Below are positions 1-8,891 of a DNA stretch of 64,000 bases, piece after piece. How positions within the stretch are numbered: the first letter of the stretch is position 1; each line of letters opens with the position of its first letter. Location of the stretch: the NCBI GenBank assembly GCA_963843645.1, contig CAWJLE010000003.1, positions 62,001-126,000 of the forward strand. The letters are read 5' to 3'. Source of the DNA: CAWJLE01 sp963843645 (GTDB lineage: Bacteria > Chloroflexota > Anaerolineae > DAOTYC01). The translations under genes and the position numbers were made by a program. Below the pieces are notes generated by a model, which was not told the origin of the DNA, did no database searches, and saw only the letters and a list, made by a program, of their open reading frames with translations.

Positions 1-2
1 GG

Positions 3-762
3 CGCCTCCTCGCCAAGTTGTTTAGGGACCCGGACACCGGTGATTCGCTTGGTCACCAATGTGCTCGCGACCTTGAGCGCAGGCTCATTGACGAGTTCTC
101 GCGGTACTTGTACGCCTACCGGCCGGATTTGGTCCCTGCCATCCATGAGGCAGATCAGAGCAGCAAGAACACTCGAGCGATGCAGGAATGGAGACAGTTG
201 GCTATTGCTCAGCACTATGGTCTGCCAACCCGTCTTCTCGAACTTTACCACGAACATGCTCGTAGCGTTGTTCTTCGCGGTGGAAGGGAAGAATCCGCAC
301 GAGCCGCCCAGCGCCGTCTGGTGCATTGAGGTGCCAAACCGGAAGATGGTCTGGGAGGTTAGGGAGGACGAGAAGGCAGGGTCTGAGTTGATCGGCCCCT
401 TTGAGTTTGCGGATAAGGGTCCCGACCCTCCCATCGCCACCTTCTTGGATACTGCCTATGTCCCAGAGCATATTGACGAGAGAGTCCGGGCGCAGGGCAG
501 CGTCTTTATGATTGAACCCCGCGGCAAGAAAGAGGAATGGACTCTCCACACCAAACTTATGGACAAGAGCGAGGTCCCGATTGCAGGGACCAATCAGAAG
601 AAACCCACGAAAACTCTCAAGGTTCTGATACCCTTGGAGTTCCGCAAGACCTTGTTGAAACAACTTGACCGTATCGGCGTGAACCGAGCTAACTTGTTCC
701 CGGACCTTGCATCGGCCGCGAGGTATCTCGAGTGGGCAATTCATCAGGGAAACAGGAACTAG
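3..762 (+). pseudogene. FRG-domain protein, frameshifted and truncated at the window edge
   Basis: FRG domains, named for a conserved Phe-Arg-Gly motif, are found in uncharacterised and phage- or defence-associated proteins. The first reading frame runs from the window edge to about 240 and ends in the hallmark AIAQHYGLPTRLLE. The hallmark continues in another frame as TTNMLVALFFAVE and then runs to the stop at 762. Together they rebuild the usual LAIAQHYGLPTRLLDWT..ALFFAVE core. One extra base near 243-247 (gaactttacc) explains the break, so this is either a sequencing error or a recent inactivation. The 5' end lies outside the window. Family assignment is fairly firm; activity is unknown. 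Confidence 0.7.
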
Positions 763-798
763 ATCTGGCAGCTCACCACATAATTCGAGCTCTGCTCG

Positions 799-1094
799 TC
801 ATGACGAAGATATGTCAATCAGCGCCCGGTGTTTACCGCCTGTAGTCAGGTGTGGGTGTTTACCACGTGGGCGGCACCGAAGGCGAGGCATCGAAGCGTT
901 GCCATATTCAGATGCGGACGCTGCTGTTTCCCACCAGGAGCCTGTCGACAGGGCTGTGCGCTGCGTGTGCCGCTCCAGATCCGTTGCGTCCAGTGACAGG
1001 TAGCGCTGGAGCACGACAGGACTGGAATGCCCCATTTGCATCTGCAAGAACGGAGATCCATGCCGTTACGCAGGCACCAGACGGCGAAAGTGCG
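799..1094 (-). pseudogene. Tyrosine recombinase (integrase) C-terminal remnant
   Basis: Two minus-strand frames together give RTFAVWCLRNGMDLRS, then MGHSSPVVLQRYLSLD and DATDLE. This is the end of a tyrosine recombinase: the HxxR-like box, the LGHSS helix and the catalytic Tyr in QRYL. A one-base shift separates the halves near 1047-1055, and stops lie upstream, so no full catalytic domain remains. A second integrase remnant, the N-terminal part, lies at 8009-8791 on the same strand, so the two may bracket an old integrated element. The sequence beyond about 960 down to the stop at 799 looks non-native. Confidence 0.6.
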
Positions 1095-1159
1095 TCAGAA
1101 CCGATACGGTCCGCAGGCCTCCACACCTGCTTTGCGGCGGGGTGGGAGGTCAATGCGCG

Positions 1160-1438
1160 CTATTTCCCGCCGTGCGACTCAAAGTGCGCCTCGCTGAGGT
1201 TCGCTCCGCTGAAGTTCGCGCCGCTAAGGTTCGCGCCGCCGAGCGACGCCGAGCAGAGGACCGCGCCGCAGAGGTTCGCCCACCTAAGGTCTGTCCCGGT
1301 AAGCAATGCCTCCCGAAGGGTCGCCCTATGCAGGTTTGCGCCGCGAAGGTCGGTCTGCTCATCCGGGTTAACTGCCAACCACAGGTTCCAGACATCGACT
1401 CGTTGCCCCAGCATCGCGAGTTTCTTCTCGTTCGCCAT
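1160..1438 (-). CDS. Pentapeptide-repeat protein
   Basis: A 92-residue protein. After a leader of about 25 residues (MANEKKLAMLGQRVDVWN) it consists of A(D/N)Lxx pentapeptide repeats such as DLRGA, NLHRA, TLREA, NLSGA, NFSGA and NLSEA. Such repeats fold into a right-handed quadrilateral beta-helix; roles range from DNA mimicry to scaffolding, and none can be assigned here. The start at 1438 is preceded by GGAG eight bases upstream, which favours it over an upstream in-frame ATG at 1516. It follows the gene at 1459-1767 by 20 bases on the same strand, so the two may be co-transcribed. Confidence 0.7.
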   Translation of the reverse strand: MANEKKLAMLGQRVDVWNLWLAVNPDEQTDLRGANLHRATLREALLTGTDLRWANLCGAVLCSASLGGANLSGANFSGANLSEAHFESHGGK

Positions 1439-1458
1439 TTTCTGTTCTCCAGTGCGTC

Positions 1459-1767
1459 TTACTTCTTCCCTTGCGCTATCGGCGCCGTGTCTCTCTGATT
1501 CTGCATCTTGCGCCATGGGGACTCACTCAGCTCATTCATGGTGAAGCCGATGATGACGCAGGTATACCGCGCGGCGTCTTCGTGTTCGGCCTCGCCCTGG
1601 TCGGCGACGATGATCATCACCCTCCGGCAGCGCAGCCGGTGGATAACTTCCGTTTCGAAGTCAACAGCGCCCACGTTCCTGAGCCGGTTGTCGGATGGGA
1701 AGGTGACGTTCCCTTCGAGGACTCCGGCACCGACTTCGCGGGCGATGTTGGCGAGTTTCACGGGCAT
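1459..1767 (-). CDS. Hypothetical protein upstream of the pentapeptide-repeat gene
   Basis: A 102-residue protein, not recognised. It has a protein-like central beta-rich stretch (VIHRLRCRRVMIIVAD, then TCVIIGFTMNE) and a charged C-terminal tail. No signal peptide or membrane segment is visible. It lies 20 bases before the pentapeptide-repeat gene on the same strand and is probably in the same transcript. The Shine-Dalgarno sequence at the ATG is weak. It could be a small accessory protein of the mobile region; no function is proposed. Confidence 0.45.
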   Translation of the reverse strand: MPVKLANIAREVGAGVLEGNVTFPSDNRLRNVGAVDFETEVIHRLRCRRVMIIVADQGEAEHEDAARYTCVIIGFTMNELSESPWRKMQNQRDTAPIAQGKK

Positions 1768-1979
1768 TGGATGGGTCTATCGTCATGGTTAGTCTTATGG
1801 CGGGGTTTATGCTTTCCAAGTCCAGTTGCGCTGATGACGGCCCTTAGCCGTCATTTCCGCCGTTTGTTGGCGTATGTTAGATGCGGTCACCTATCCCGGT
1901 TCAAGGAGCTCTAGGCTATTGGCTCCGTGCCGAATAGACCCACGCATATTGGTGCCTGATCCGGTGCCCTTCTCGGGTG

Positions 1980-2560
1980 TCAGCTTCCCAACAAGAACAG
2001 CCGCACCAGGTTGTTTTTCAGATAGCTCGACACCGCTGATCCCAGCTGGTTCGCCAGAGACACTAAGGTTGTTCCGATAATCATGTTTCCAATTGACGCG
2101 AGCGCGGATGCGCCTAGTGCAAATGCCCGTATTGTATGCGGTAGCACGTCTTTTGCATCTCTATGGATCGTTCGTTGGTAAAGTCAACGAGTCGTCCTAT
2201 CAGTGCCCGAATCTGCCGCTCCACGTCGGCGCTGGTCTCAGTGACGTCAGCAGTGGCGAGTTTTGCCACATTGCGGTAATACGCTTTGTTCTTGTGTTCG
2301 ACGTAGCCTTGTTGCGCCGCGTAGCCCAGTATGTGTTTCAACGCGGCCAAAGGAATGCTCAAGCCGAATCTTCCAGTCACAGCCGTTTGGAGGTCCGGCA
2401 GCGAAATAGGCAACGGAATATCAGACTCCGGGACAGATCGAAGACACACAGCTACCATGGGAACGAAGTTTTCAATGTAGTTATGACGGTGATCCCAATT
2501 TACTTTTATGATAGCGAAGCTGATGAGAGCGGGATCTATCTCGGTGTTATGATGTTCCAT
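1980..2560 (-). pseudogene. Hypothetical winged-helix-like protein with hydrophobic C-terminus, frameshifted
   Basis: The first 140 residues form a plausible small globular protein. A region resembling a winged helix (LKHILGYAAQQGYVEH) sits around residues 75-105, followed by a helical segment. The frame then stops at 2114, but a -1 shift near 2145 continues into a coherent hydrophobic sequence (ASIGNMIIGTTLVSLANQLG) and ends at 1980. This suggests one gene of about 190 residues with a C-terminal membrane segment. The family is not recognised. Given the many indels in this window, a sequencing error is as likely as real decay. Confidence 0.4.
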
Positions 2561-2737
2561 TCAATCACTCCTCAATCTTGGGATTCTTCTTGGCGCAAAT
2601 CGTGATGCCCAAAGACCGCCCGAAATAATCCTAATCACCGCAACACCTGTTTTGAGATGACATATTCTGGCGATTGTTTGGGCGCTTTCGGTTGCTCGCG
2701 GTCGGGTCGCAATGCAAGAATGGGCTGTCAGTCGATT

Positions 2738-3088
2738 TTAGCACTCGACGCAACTCAACCGGACGCGCGGTCTGAGTGACCAGATAGGCGGAGAGTCGTT
2801 GTGTCCGAGCACGTCCGTCATGGCCTTCACTATTTCGACGGCATGGGCAGGCGGGTAGTCAGTGAGCTCCTGCAGAGCCCGGGCGCCCGTAGGACTCCAA
2901 TGCTGGGTGTCGTCGACGGCGACCATCTGGGCATCTAATTCGCGACCGACCGACACCTCAAGGAGCACGTTGTAGGAGTGGTTGGAGTTGGACGGCGGAT
3001 TCAGGTAGAACAGGTCACCAGATTCGCGGCAGTGTAGTCGCGCAAAGATGGGCAGATCATCGCCGCAGTACCGCAGGTAATCTGACAC
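2738..3088 (-). CDS. Hypothetical protein
   Basis: A 116-residue protein starting at a GTG with a good ribosome-binding site (GAGGG, seven bases upstream). It is acidic and without membrane segments. The sequence is protein-like (PIFARLHCRESGDLFYLN; LLEVSVGRELDAQMVAVDD) but matches no family I know. It lies about 100 bases downstream of the DUF4145-type gene on the same strand, so an operon of two accessory-region genes is possible. Several other cysteines and histidines are scattered and form no clear metal site. Confidence 0.45.
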   Translation of the reverse strand: MSDYLRYCGDDLPIFARLHCRESGDLFYLNPPSNSNHSYNVLLEVSVGRELDAQMVAVDDTQHWSPTGARALQELTDYPPAHAVEIVKAMTDVLGHNDSPPIWSLRPRVRLSCVEC

Positions 3089-3185
3089 TTCAGGCCCTCA
3101 GCCATTTCGAACACGTGAAGTTGTCGGGCGCGGCTACCGCCACTCCCACTGTCAACGCTCGGACGACTCCGACCACGCGCCGCAA

Positions 3186-3920
3186 TCACACTTCTGGATC
3201 GGCTGAAACTTCGGTCTCGGCGTCGCGATGCTGCCCCAATTGTGCGACCTTCTGGTGAAACAGTTCGATGCGCTTCGGAAGAACGAAGAGGTACGCGATC
3301 AGATACTCGACTAGTTCGACCATCATCTGGGCCGTTTCCAGATCTGGTTTCTTCTCTATGTCGAAATGCGACCCCAGGTTGCCGCTCTCCCGAACAGCGT
3401 CTGCCAGCAAACGAATGGGTTCGCCCAGATCGAGCTCGGACATTGACTTTATCTGCAGGGAAAGGTTTAGGCGCCGTTTCTCTTCTGGTAGCAAGGTCTT
3501 CGTGATGCCTTCCAGTAGTACGCGACACATCCCTGCTGTGGACATCGGTTCGCCGACGTTGAGGACGTTGAGGATAGACATGTACACATCTTTCAGACCC
3601 CCCGAGAGCGCTTCGATGCTGTCGATCCCCTCCATCGGCTGGTGGAACCTTGAGTCCGGATGTACGTACAGCTTCCCGGACGTAGCATCTTGTCCGGGAG
3701 CTGCCGCACGCGCTTCGACGATCACGAAGGTTACGCGGCCGGAGCATCCGGGACACCTTGCGGACGTGCTGAGAACCTGAGGGTGGGAGCCGAAACTCCA
3801 AGTGGGGGCAAAACACACGCGTCGGCCGCAAAGTGGACAGATGAGGTCGACGGCGGCCGGCACTTTCGCATGCTGATCGGCATTCCATTTGGCCACAGCT
3901 GTGTCAGGAACGAATTGCAT
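3186..3920 (-). CDS. DUF4145-type protein with N-terminal zinc ribbon
   Basis: A 244-residue protein. Residues 25-65 hold two CxxC pairs (CPLCGRRVC and ARCPGCSG), typical of a zinc ribbon. Residues 90-230 are helical with the DUF4145 pattern: CRVLLEGITKTLL, a run of leucine-rich helices, then RESGNLGSHFD and a helix ending in LIAYLFVLPKR. DUF4145 domains occur alone or fused to restriction and other defence enzymes; their biochemical role is not settled. The start is supported by GGAGGGG just upstream of the ATG. The gene sits in the accessory region, probably with the 116-residue gene downstream. Confidence 0.65.
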   Translation of the reverse strand: MQFVPDTAVAKWNADQHAKVPAAVDLICPLCGRRVCFAPTWSFGSHPQVLSTSARCPGCSGRVTFVIVEARAAAPGQDATSGKLYVHPDSRFHQPMEGIDSIEALSGGLKDVYMSILNVLNVGEPMSTAGMCRVLLEGITKTLLPEEKRRLNLSLQIKSMSELDLGEPIRLLADAVRESGNLGSHFDIEKKPDLETAQMMVELVEYLIAYLFVLPKRIELFHQKVAQLGQHRDAETEVSADPEV

Positions 3921-4238
3921 TTTCCCCTCCGGCTGCGCAGCGTACCGTCACGGGTTGCTTTGCTTACAAGGCCCGCGACCGCGGTCACGAGCCTCCTTGA
4001 GCATGCCAGAGAACTTCTTCTTGGCGTTAATCTTGGCCGCTCAGGCACACCGGTCAAATCACGGCAGCTGCTGCAACAGTGGGTCAAGATCGACAACTAC
4101 GCCAATCGTGCTGACCACGAAGCCTACATAGAAGACCATGCGTATTACAAAGGACCTGGCGTCACGACGGGCCTGATAGCAGAAGATGTTCTGATGACTA
4201 CCTAGAACGGGCTCGTTCTTCAGATACCCAATAGTAAG
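3921..4238. other. Gap with no supported gene
   Basis: No reading frame here has both a credible start and a recognisable product. One short minus-strand stretch (around 3955-4030, KINAKKKFSGMLKEARDRG) looks protein-like but follows a stop and has no start codon. Confidence 0.5.
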
Positions 4239-4754
4239 CTAGTCTGATTCCTGATTCCAACTGTTAACTGCCACCGCTTTCTCATTGGTCTCTCTGTCCA
4301 GTGCCACTAGGGAGGGACGCAATTGCTTCGTCGACCCGGTCCACTTCTCCTGGTAGTCATGAAAGTAGATCCCCCGCGCCAAGTGGTCGATGCATTTGTC
4401 GAAGCGCTTAACGTCCACACTGAAGGCCATCGTCGACTCGCCCCGGGCGATCGCGGGCCGTGGCTCAGCGAACAGTTGCACCAAATGCGGTCGTTCTTTG
4501 ATTGCCCTGAGAACGGGTCCCAAGAAACGTTCCTGACCGGCCGAATTGTTGGAGACATGCGACGTGATGACAAGTGGCAAATACTCGTCATCTTTCGATT
4601 TACTTGAGTTGTGAAGGTCACATGACGGTACCGTGACCAACTGCTTCCTCTGACTGGTAGGGAAGAAACATTGCGGCGGGACATGCTCACGTGTCGTCGC
4701 CCTGGCATGACACATATAACAACCTTCCTCACCGCGATTGTGACTCTTCTTCAA
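4239..4754 (-). CDS. HNH-type nuclease-like protein
   Basis: A 171-residue protein. The N-terminus carries CYMCHARATTREHVPPQCFF and then PSCDLHNSSKSKDDEYL. This matches the HNH layout, with an early CxxC, a TxEHVPP core with the general-base histidine, and a CxxHNxxK zinc or metal element. The remainder is helical and unrecognised. The start appears to be TTG, with a weak ribosome-binding site. Proteins of this kind are frequent in accessory regions near integrases. Whether this one cuts DNA is unknown. The reading frame is intact. Confidence 0.6.
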   Translation of the reverse strand: MKKSHNRGEEGCYMCHARATTREHVPPQCFFPTSQRKQLVTVPSCDLHNSSKSKDDEYLPLVITSHVSNNSAGQERFLGPVLRAIKERPHLVQLFAEPRPAIARGESTMAFSVDVKRFDKCIDHLARGIYFHDYQEKWTGSTKQLRPSLVALDRETNEKAVAVNSWNQESD

Positions 4755-4766
4755 CTGAAGCCAGCC

Positions 4767-5051
4767 CTATGTTGCGCTCATGGACCGGCTGGCCAGCTTG
4801 TACAGCGGATGACCGGCGGCCATGGCGTTTTCCCCATGACGTACTCCGTCTATTGCTTGGACCGTCCTCGCGGGCCGCCACGTTGGTACGTATGCCCTGA
4901 TGCTTGCAGGCCCAGGTAATTCTGATGGCAGTCGCCCCGGCTTGGTCGACGATCGCGGCCGACCCTTAGCGCCACCCAACTGCCTCAAGGAAAAACCACA
5001 CCACCCGCCCACCGCGACGATGCCCAACAGCCACGTTCCGGCTTCCTGCAT
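4767..5051 (-). CDS. Possible small protein with one membrane segment
   Basis: The frame gives 94 residues starting MQEAGTWLLGIVAVGGWCGF, a hydrophobic N-terminal segment followed by an Arg/Pro-rich, low-complexity tail. No family is recognised and the ribosome-binding site is poor. It lies downstream of the clearer 49-residue membrane protein on the same strand. A second short hydrophobic frame (MALAFVLLLAVLATMC, near 5185) lies between them, so this stretch may hold degraded or frameshifted small membrane-protein genes. Low confidence. Confidence 0.25.
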   Translation of the reverse strand: MQEAGTWLLGIVAVGGWCGFSLRQLGGAKGRPRSSTKPGRLPSELPGPASIRAYVPTWRPARTVQAIDGVRHGENAMAAGHPLYKLASRSMSAT

Positions 5052-5208
5052 GCCCCGCAGCAGTGTCAGTTTCGTCGAGGTCGAGCATCCGCGCCCATCA
5101 TGGACGGTCGTCTGGGGTGGCGTTCGTTGCCTCGGCACATGGTCGCCAACACGGCCAGAAGCAAGACGAAGGCAAGGGCCATTGCGGCATAGTGCGGTCA
5201 GTCGCGCA

Positions 5209-5358
5209 TCAGTACCCGGACGCCCGCAAGACAAAATAAGCAATTATAGCCAGCACGCCCAGGCCGATGAGCAAGTAGATCAGCACGACACAACCTCGGT
5301 TCGTCGTCTGGTAGACCGCTTTGCCGGCGTCGTCAATGCCACGACCGAGATCACCCAT
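5209..5358 (-). CDS. Small single-pass membrane protein
   Basis: A 49-residue protein. Residues 1-22 are a hydrophilic N-terminus (MGDLGRGIDDAGKAVYQTTN). Residues 24-44 form one strongly hydrophobic helix (VVLIYLLIGLGVLAIIAYFV), followed by a short basic tail. The start codon overlaps the stop of the upstream secreted-protein gene (TAATG), which is typical of translational coupling and argues that the gene is real. Its function is unknown; it may assist or anchor the upstream secreted protein. Confidence 0.55.
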   Translation of the reverse strand: MGDLGRGIDDAGKAVYQTTNRGCVVLIYLLIGLGVLAIIAYFVLRASGY

Positions 5359-6206
5359 TACTTACGCTCCGGAGCATCAATGAATCGGCCTTCGTAATGC
5401 GGTGGCGATTCTGACTTGAGGGGCTGAAGATAGACCCAGTGACCACTAGTCGTGGCTCTGTTAATGAATTCCAAGTACAACTCCCCAACGCTATCGGGCA
5501 CATCCTCGGTATGGATCATCGGGAAATTGACATAGGTTGGTTGCATTTCCTCCCAAACGGTCGTGCCATTTCCGAATAGCCGCGGCGCTGCCAGTTGAGC
5601 ATCGCGAGCAACAGTCAGCGGTTGATAGCTTGCATCATAGACGTTACCTGGCGCATCGGTGAATATGACTCTAACAAGGTCAGTAAAATCAACAGTGTAA
5701 GGAACATGGCTAGTGACCTCGAAGCGAGCAATCGCGAAATGGCCCTTGGCAATGATTGCCTGATCTCCCCACTCATAGACGGCTTTGTTGCGATAGACAT
5801 CTTTTACCACAAATGTAAAACCGGCGACGTCGAATGTTTGACCCATCTGAATCATATTGGCGTTGGGTGTCGGCGTAGCGGTGGGGCCTAATGTTGACGA
5901 AGGAACAGGCGTCCCGCCGACCGTTTCCTCGCGCAAACCAGAGTCCTTACCAGTGAACACCCACGGTGTGCGCCCAGCAAACTCAATCTGTGACCAAGCA
6001 TCCTGTTCTTGCAAAACGCGGTAGCGGCCATCGGGTAAAACATCCCCCGTTTCGTGATTCACTCCTGGGGTATCCCACAGCCAGACAGTATTGGCCTTGT
6101 CTGGAATCAGGAAAGTTCCCAGTTCCGATGTGGATGTAGGCTCATCGGCGTGCGAGGGCACGGTCAGTAGCAGAACGATAGAAATGACGATGACGATCCG
6201 CTTCAT
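5358..6206 (-). CDS. Secreted protein with SH3-like and DUF4352-like domains
   Basis: A 282-residue exported protein. Residues 1-20 are a signal peptide (MKRIVIVISIVLLLTVPSHA). Residues 28-75 look like an SH3-type segment (NTVWLWDTPG..GRYRVLQEQDAWSQIEF). A Thr/Pro linker follows (TLGPTATPTP), and residues 115-260 resemble the DUF4352 immunoglobulin-like fold (GQTFDVAGFTFVVKDV, then FAIARFEVTSH). The start at 6206 has an excellent GGGAGGTGA, making it better than the ATG 18 bases upstream. It is probably co-transcribed with the 49-residue membrane protein, which overlaps its stop. Likely role: extracytoplasmic binding or sensing. Confidence 0.65.
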   Translation of the reverse strand: MKRIVIVISIVLLLTVPSHADEPTSTSELGTFLIPDKANTVWLWDTPGVNHETGDVLPDGRYRVLQEQDAWSQIEFAGRTPWVFTGKDSGLREETVGGTPVPSSTLGPTATPTPNANMIQMGQTFDVAGFTFVVKDVYRNKAVYEWGDQAIIAKGHFAIARFEVTSHVPYTVDFTDLVRVIFTDAPGNVYDASYQPLTVARDAQLAAPRLFGNGTTVWEEMQPTYVNFPMIHTEDVPDSVGELYLEFINRATTSGHWVYLQPLKSESPPHYEGRFIDAPERK

Positions 6207-6263
6207 GTCTTCACCTCCCTGCAACGATGTAGATGTAGACGCAGATGTGACTGAGCGACTCTG

Positions 6264-7181
6264 TTAGTTCTCTTGCTCGATAGAGACCGTCCATTTGCCA
6301 TCGGCTTGGACGTTCAGCAGATAACGACCTGCCTTCTCAATGCCGATGGCCTTCGAGCCAGCGAACGAACCTAACTCGTTGACCAGCAGGTCGATCTTTT
6401 TCCCATGATCATCAAGCAACCAGATCGCGAAGTTGTGCTCTCCGGCGTGAGTCATGCGGAATATGGCCAAGCCTGACCTGAGATTGAAGAACGAAGAGGC
6501 TTGTTGGCCTTGGCCGTCGAGACGAATCTGCCCGGACTGGGTAGGTGTCGGTGTGATTGATGTCGGCGCGGCAGCTTCGTTGACCTTGACCGAGAGTAAC
6601 ACATGAGCAAACTGCTCCTCGTCTTCTTCAGAGACAGCGGTCGCGTGGCCTATCGACGAGGGGGCGACATTGGTGATCGCGGCGAGGATAGTGCTTGTCG
6701 AGTCCACTGGACTCACAACCATCAGGTCCTCGATATCGAAGCCAGGATACGATATCCTCACCATCGCGTAGAAGCTCCCCGGAAGCTTCCATTTACCCGT
6801 ACGCAACAGCTCGGGCACGTCGCCCTCTTGTTTCCGCTTTTCCATAAATGCGTTGGCAACCGTGTCGATGCTGAACGGAAGTGCGGGGACAACCTTGATC
6901 AGGGCGTTGTTGCTGTACGCACCTGTTTGGAAACTCACATAGTCAGGTCCCTGATCATCTATCGCCCACCGAGGTGGATAGCGCAACGAGAATCTGCCGC
7001 CGTTGTCCTGATACTCGACCCAGTAGCTGGGCACAGTACGGGTCACCGTCGGACTCAGCGCAATGGTTGGCACTGCTGTTGTTGCCGATGGTTGTGCTGC
7101 GGTTGGCTCTGGAGTGGCCGCATATACGGGGTTAACCAATAATACGAGCGCGACGAGAACGGCAGCGGTTTTGCTGGTCAT
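6264..7181 (-). CDS. Secreted protein, two beta domains joined by a Thr/Pro linker
   Basis: A 305-residue protein with a signal peptide ending near AYAATPE (residues 1-23) and a Thr/Pro/Ala linker to about residue 50. Residues 50-200 contain a PsbP-like segment (GGRFSLRYPPRWAI). A second linker near residue 215 leads to a C-terminal domain resembling a pre-peptidase type beta sandwich (RLDGQGQQASSFFNLRSG). GGAG lies six bases before the ATG. It is 57 bases upstream of the next secreted-protein gene on the same strand, so the two probably form an operon. Function is unknown; an extracellular ligand-binding role is plausible. Confidence 0.6.
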   Translation of the reverse strand: MTSKTAAVLVALVLLVNPVYAATPEPTAAQPSATTAVPTIALSPTVTRTVPSYWVEYQDNGGRFSLRYPPRWAIDDQGPDYVSFQTGAYSNNALIKVVPALPFSIDTVANAFMEKRKQEGDVPELLRTGKWKLPGSFYAMVRISYPGFDIEDLMVVSPVDSTSTILAAITNVAPSSIGHATAVSEEDEEQFAHVLLSVKVNEAAAPTSITPTPTQSGQIRLDGQGQQASSFFNLRSGLAIFRMTHAGEHNFAIWLLDDHGKKIDLLVNELGSFAGSKAIGIEKAGRYLLNVQADGKWTVSIEQEN

Positions 7182-7479
7182 GGCATTCTCCAGTGTGACC
7201 TTGGTGAGTGCGACTGTGCGAATTCCTGCCCGCGACTAACGAATTCGTCTCAAATCCATTGACAGATTTAGAAGTCGGTGCTGGAATTAGAACTGTTGTT
7301 CTGCAACGCAAGCCCGTATACGTCCGAGCTGTAACTCCGAGCGGAGGCTTACATAGTGTCTGAGCGAACGAAACGGCAACATATCGAACTCACGGCTATG
7401 CCGCCATCCGCGTCGGTCTACACCGGCGAGCAGGCGTGCCGGTGGGCGATTGAATTTACGGAGAGTCTACTCGAAGAAC

Positions 7480-7854
7480 TCAGGATAATTTTGAAGAGCC
7501 TGATGAGATCGGCTCAGGACTGACTTTAGTGCGTTCTGCCGTTGCGATAATGATGTCCTTCGCCCACTGCGGTAGGTGAGGCCATGCTGCAGCTACAGCT
7601 CTGAGATTGGGGTCGGTGGCCCGTTCAATGTCGTCACTGGTTAATGCCTCATCTGGGAAAAAGGATGTAACGGGAACACCAAGGACCTGGGACAACTTAA
7701 TCATATATTCAGGGTTAATAGCGGTCCTCCCGCGCTCGAAATCTCCATAGGCGACCTTACTCAGCCCCAGCCTCTCAGCCACGTCTTGTTGGCTGAGGGA
7801 GGCGGCTTCCCTGATGCGTTTCAGTTTGTGCCCCATCTCCTCTTTCACGTTCAC
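7480..7854 (-). CDS. XRE-family transcriptional regulator
   Basis: A 124-residue regulator. Residues 8-65 are a lambda-Cro type helix-turn-helix (LKRIREAASLSQQDVAERLG, then LSKVAYGDFERGRTAINPE). The rest is a short helical tail ending in an Arg/Ser-rich stretch. Translation probably starts at the GTG at 7854, with AGAGGG eight bases upstream. The ATG six codons later sits on top of a GAGGAG and is less likely. It is divergent from the short HTH frame at 7983 across an AT-rich region with a near-consensus promoter, as expected for an element's repressor control region. Confidence 0.85.
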   Translation of the reverse strand: MNVKEEMGHKLKRIREAASLSQQDVAERLGLSKVAYGDFERGRTAINPEYMIKLSQVLGVPVTSFFPDEALTSDDIERATDPNLRAVAAAWPHLPQWAKDIIIATAERTKVSPEPISSGSSKLS

Positions 7855-7914
7855 CGCGCCAACCCTCTATATTACGATTATACAGGAAGTTACCATTTAA
7901 GTCACTATACCCTA

Positions 7915-7942
7915 TTGACAAACTGATCGCTTATAGTATAAT
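7915..7942 (+). promoter_or_regulatory. Near-consensus sigma-70 type promoter
   Basis: TTGACA at 7915-7920 and TATAAT at 7937-7942 are separated by 16 bases, in an AT-rich gap unusual for this window. It points rightward toward the short HTH frame starting near 7983 and is likely the control point of the XRE repressor encoded divergently. Confidence 0.7.
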
Positions 7943-7982
7943 TGTTGATAGCAATATGCGATTTGTGTAATTCTCTCCTTTT

Positions 7983-8183
7983 TTGTCTGCGCAAGTAACA
8001 TATAGTGATCACGCCAATCGCTTTAGGCGATTGAATCGAACCGTTCGATCGTTGCGATGCATGAGCCAACAGGCCTTGGCCGATGCTACAGGGCTTAGCC
8101 AGTTCGTGATTGCGTTCATAGAGACCAATCGGGCAAATCCCGCCGACGCCCAACTCGCCGCCATCCGCACCGCTCCCACTTGA
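7983..8183 (+). CDS. Short helix-turn-helix protein (possible fragment)
   Basis: The frame is 66 residues from a TTG, or 40 residues from the ATG at 8061. It contains a clear helix-turn-helix: VRSLRCMSQQALADATGLSQ, then FVIAFIETNRANPADAQL. It follows the strong promoter at 7915-7942 and is divergent from the XRE gene, the layout of a Cro/excisionase-type partner. There is no good ribosome-binding site for the TTG. The frame ends abruptly and overlaps the antisense tail of the decayed integrase, so it may be a truncated regulator. Confidence 0.45.
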   Translation: MSAQVTYSDHANRFRRLNRTVRSLRCMSQQALADATGLSQFVIAFIETNRANPADAQLAAIRTAPT

Positions 8184-8791
8184 CGGACGATTTCGTCGAA
8201 ATCACGTGGCAAATCCATACCCGCCACGCCGATGAGCCGCCCGGCAACACGCTCGGCCATCACAGTTTCGAGGCCACGTGGCGGAAGACGCTGGTCGCCG
8301 ACGCCGGCAACGAAGAGAGTGGCGATACGGGCGATAGGACTGCTGCCGAGATCAGCGCCGAAGCTCGCGCGGAGTTCGAGGCGGCATCGCCTGTGGACGC
8401 TCTTGTCGACCTTCTCAGCCGACGTCGAGCTGGCCGAGTCCGTCGACCTGGGCAACCTGCCCGGGTCGAGTTTGTTCAGGCGAACGTTGCCCAGGGCCGG
8501 TCGGATGTGCAGGTTGCAGATTGAGATGCGGTCTTCCCGCGTGCGAGGTTTCCAGTCGGGGGAGCTCGTCTCTATCCAGTGGTCTAACAGGTCATCGACG
8601 GTGCGTTTGCCGGCATCGGGCAGCGCCCCGGCCAGCGTGGTTTGTCTGCGCAGTTCGCCCAGTTTGCGCTTGACTTCAGCTACCGTCTTGCCATATACTG
8701 TCTTCCGGACATTGTTTGCTTGGAGGCTGGCCTGCCATCGTCCGTCCTGTCGCTGAATGACGTTGCCTGTTCCGGGGTCTCTGTGGTTCAC
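8009..8791 (-). pseudogene. Integrase N-terminal remnant (AP2-like and SAM-like domains)
   Basis: Residues 1-113 (8791 down to about 8453) are a normal phage-type integrase N-terminus. They include the three-stranded DNA-binding segment (GNVIQRQDGRWQASLQANN) and a SAM-like core-binding region (RTVDDLLDHWIETS, then ICNLHIRPALGNVRLNKLDP). After this the sequence loses integrase character although the frame stays open to 8009. No catalytic domain follows. A detached recombinase C-terminal remnant lies at 799-1094 on the same strand. The location 100 bases from tRNA-Arg fits an old tRNA-linked element. Confidence 0.6.
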
Positions 8792-8891
8792 GGTTCTTCT
8801 CGTGATGCTGCAAAGATGTCGTCAACATCAGTCGAGGGAAAGAAGCCACAAGCTGCAGGGGGTACACCCCTCTCGAACCACTACCCACAGC

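Noticed and set aside
3955..4030. Short minus-strand stretch KINAKKKFSGMLKEARDRG
   Set aside because: It follows a stop, has no start codon and is only about 30 residues long.
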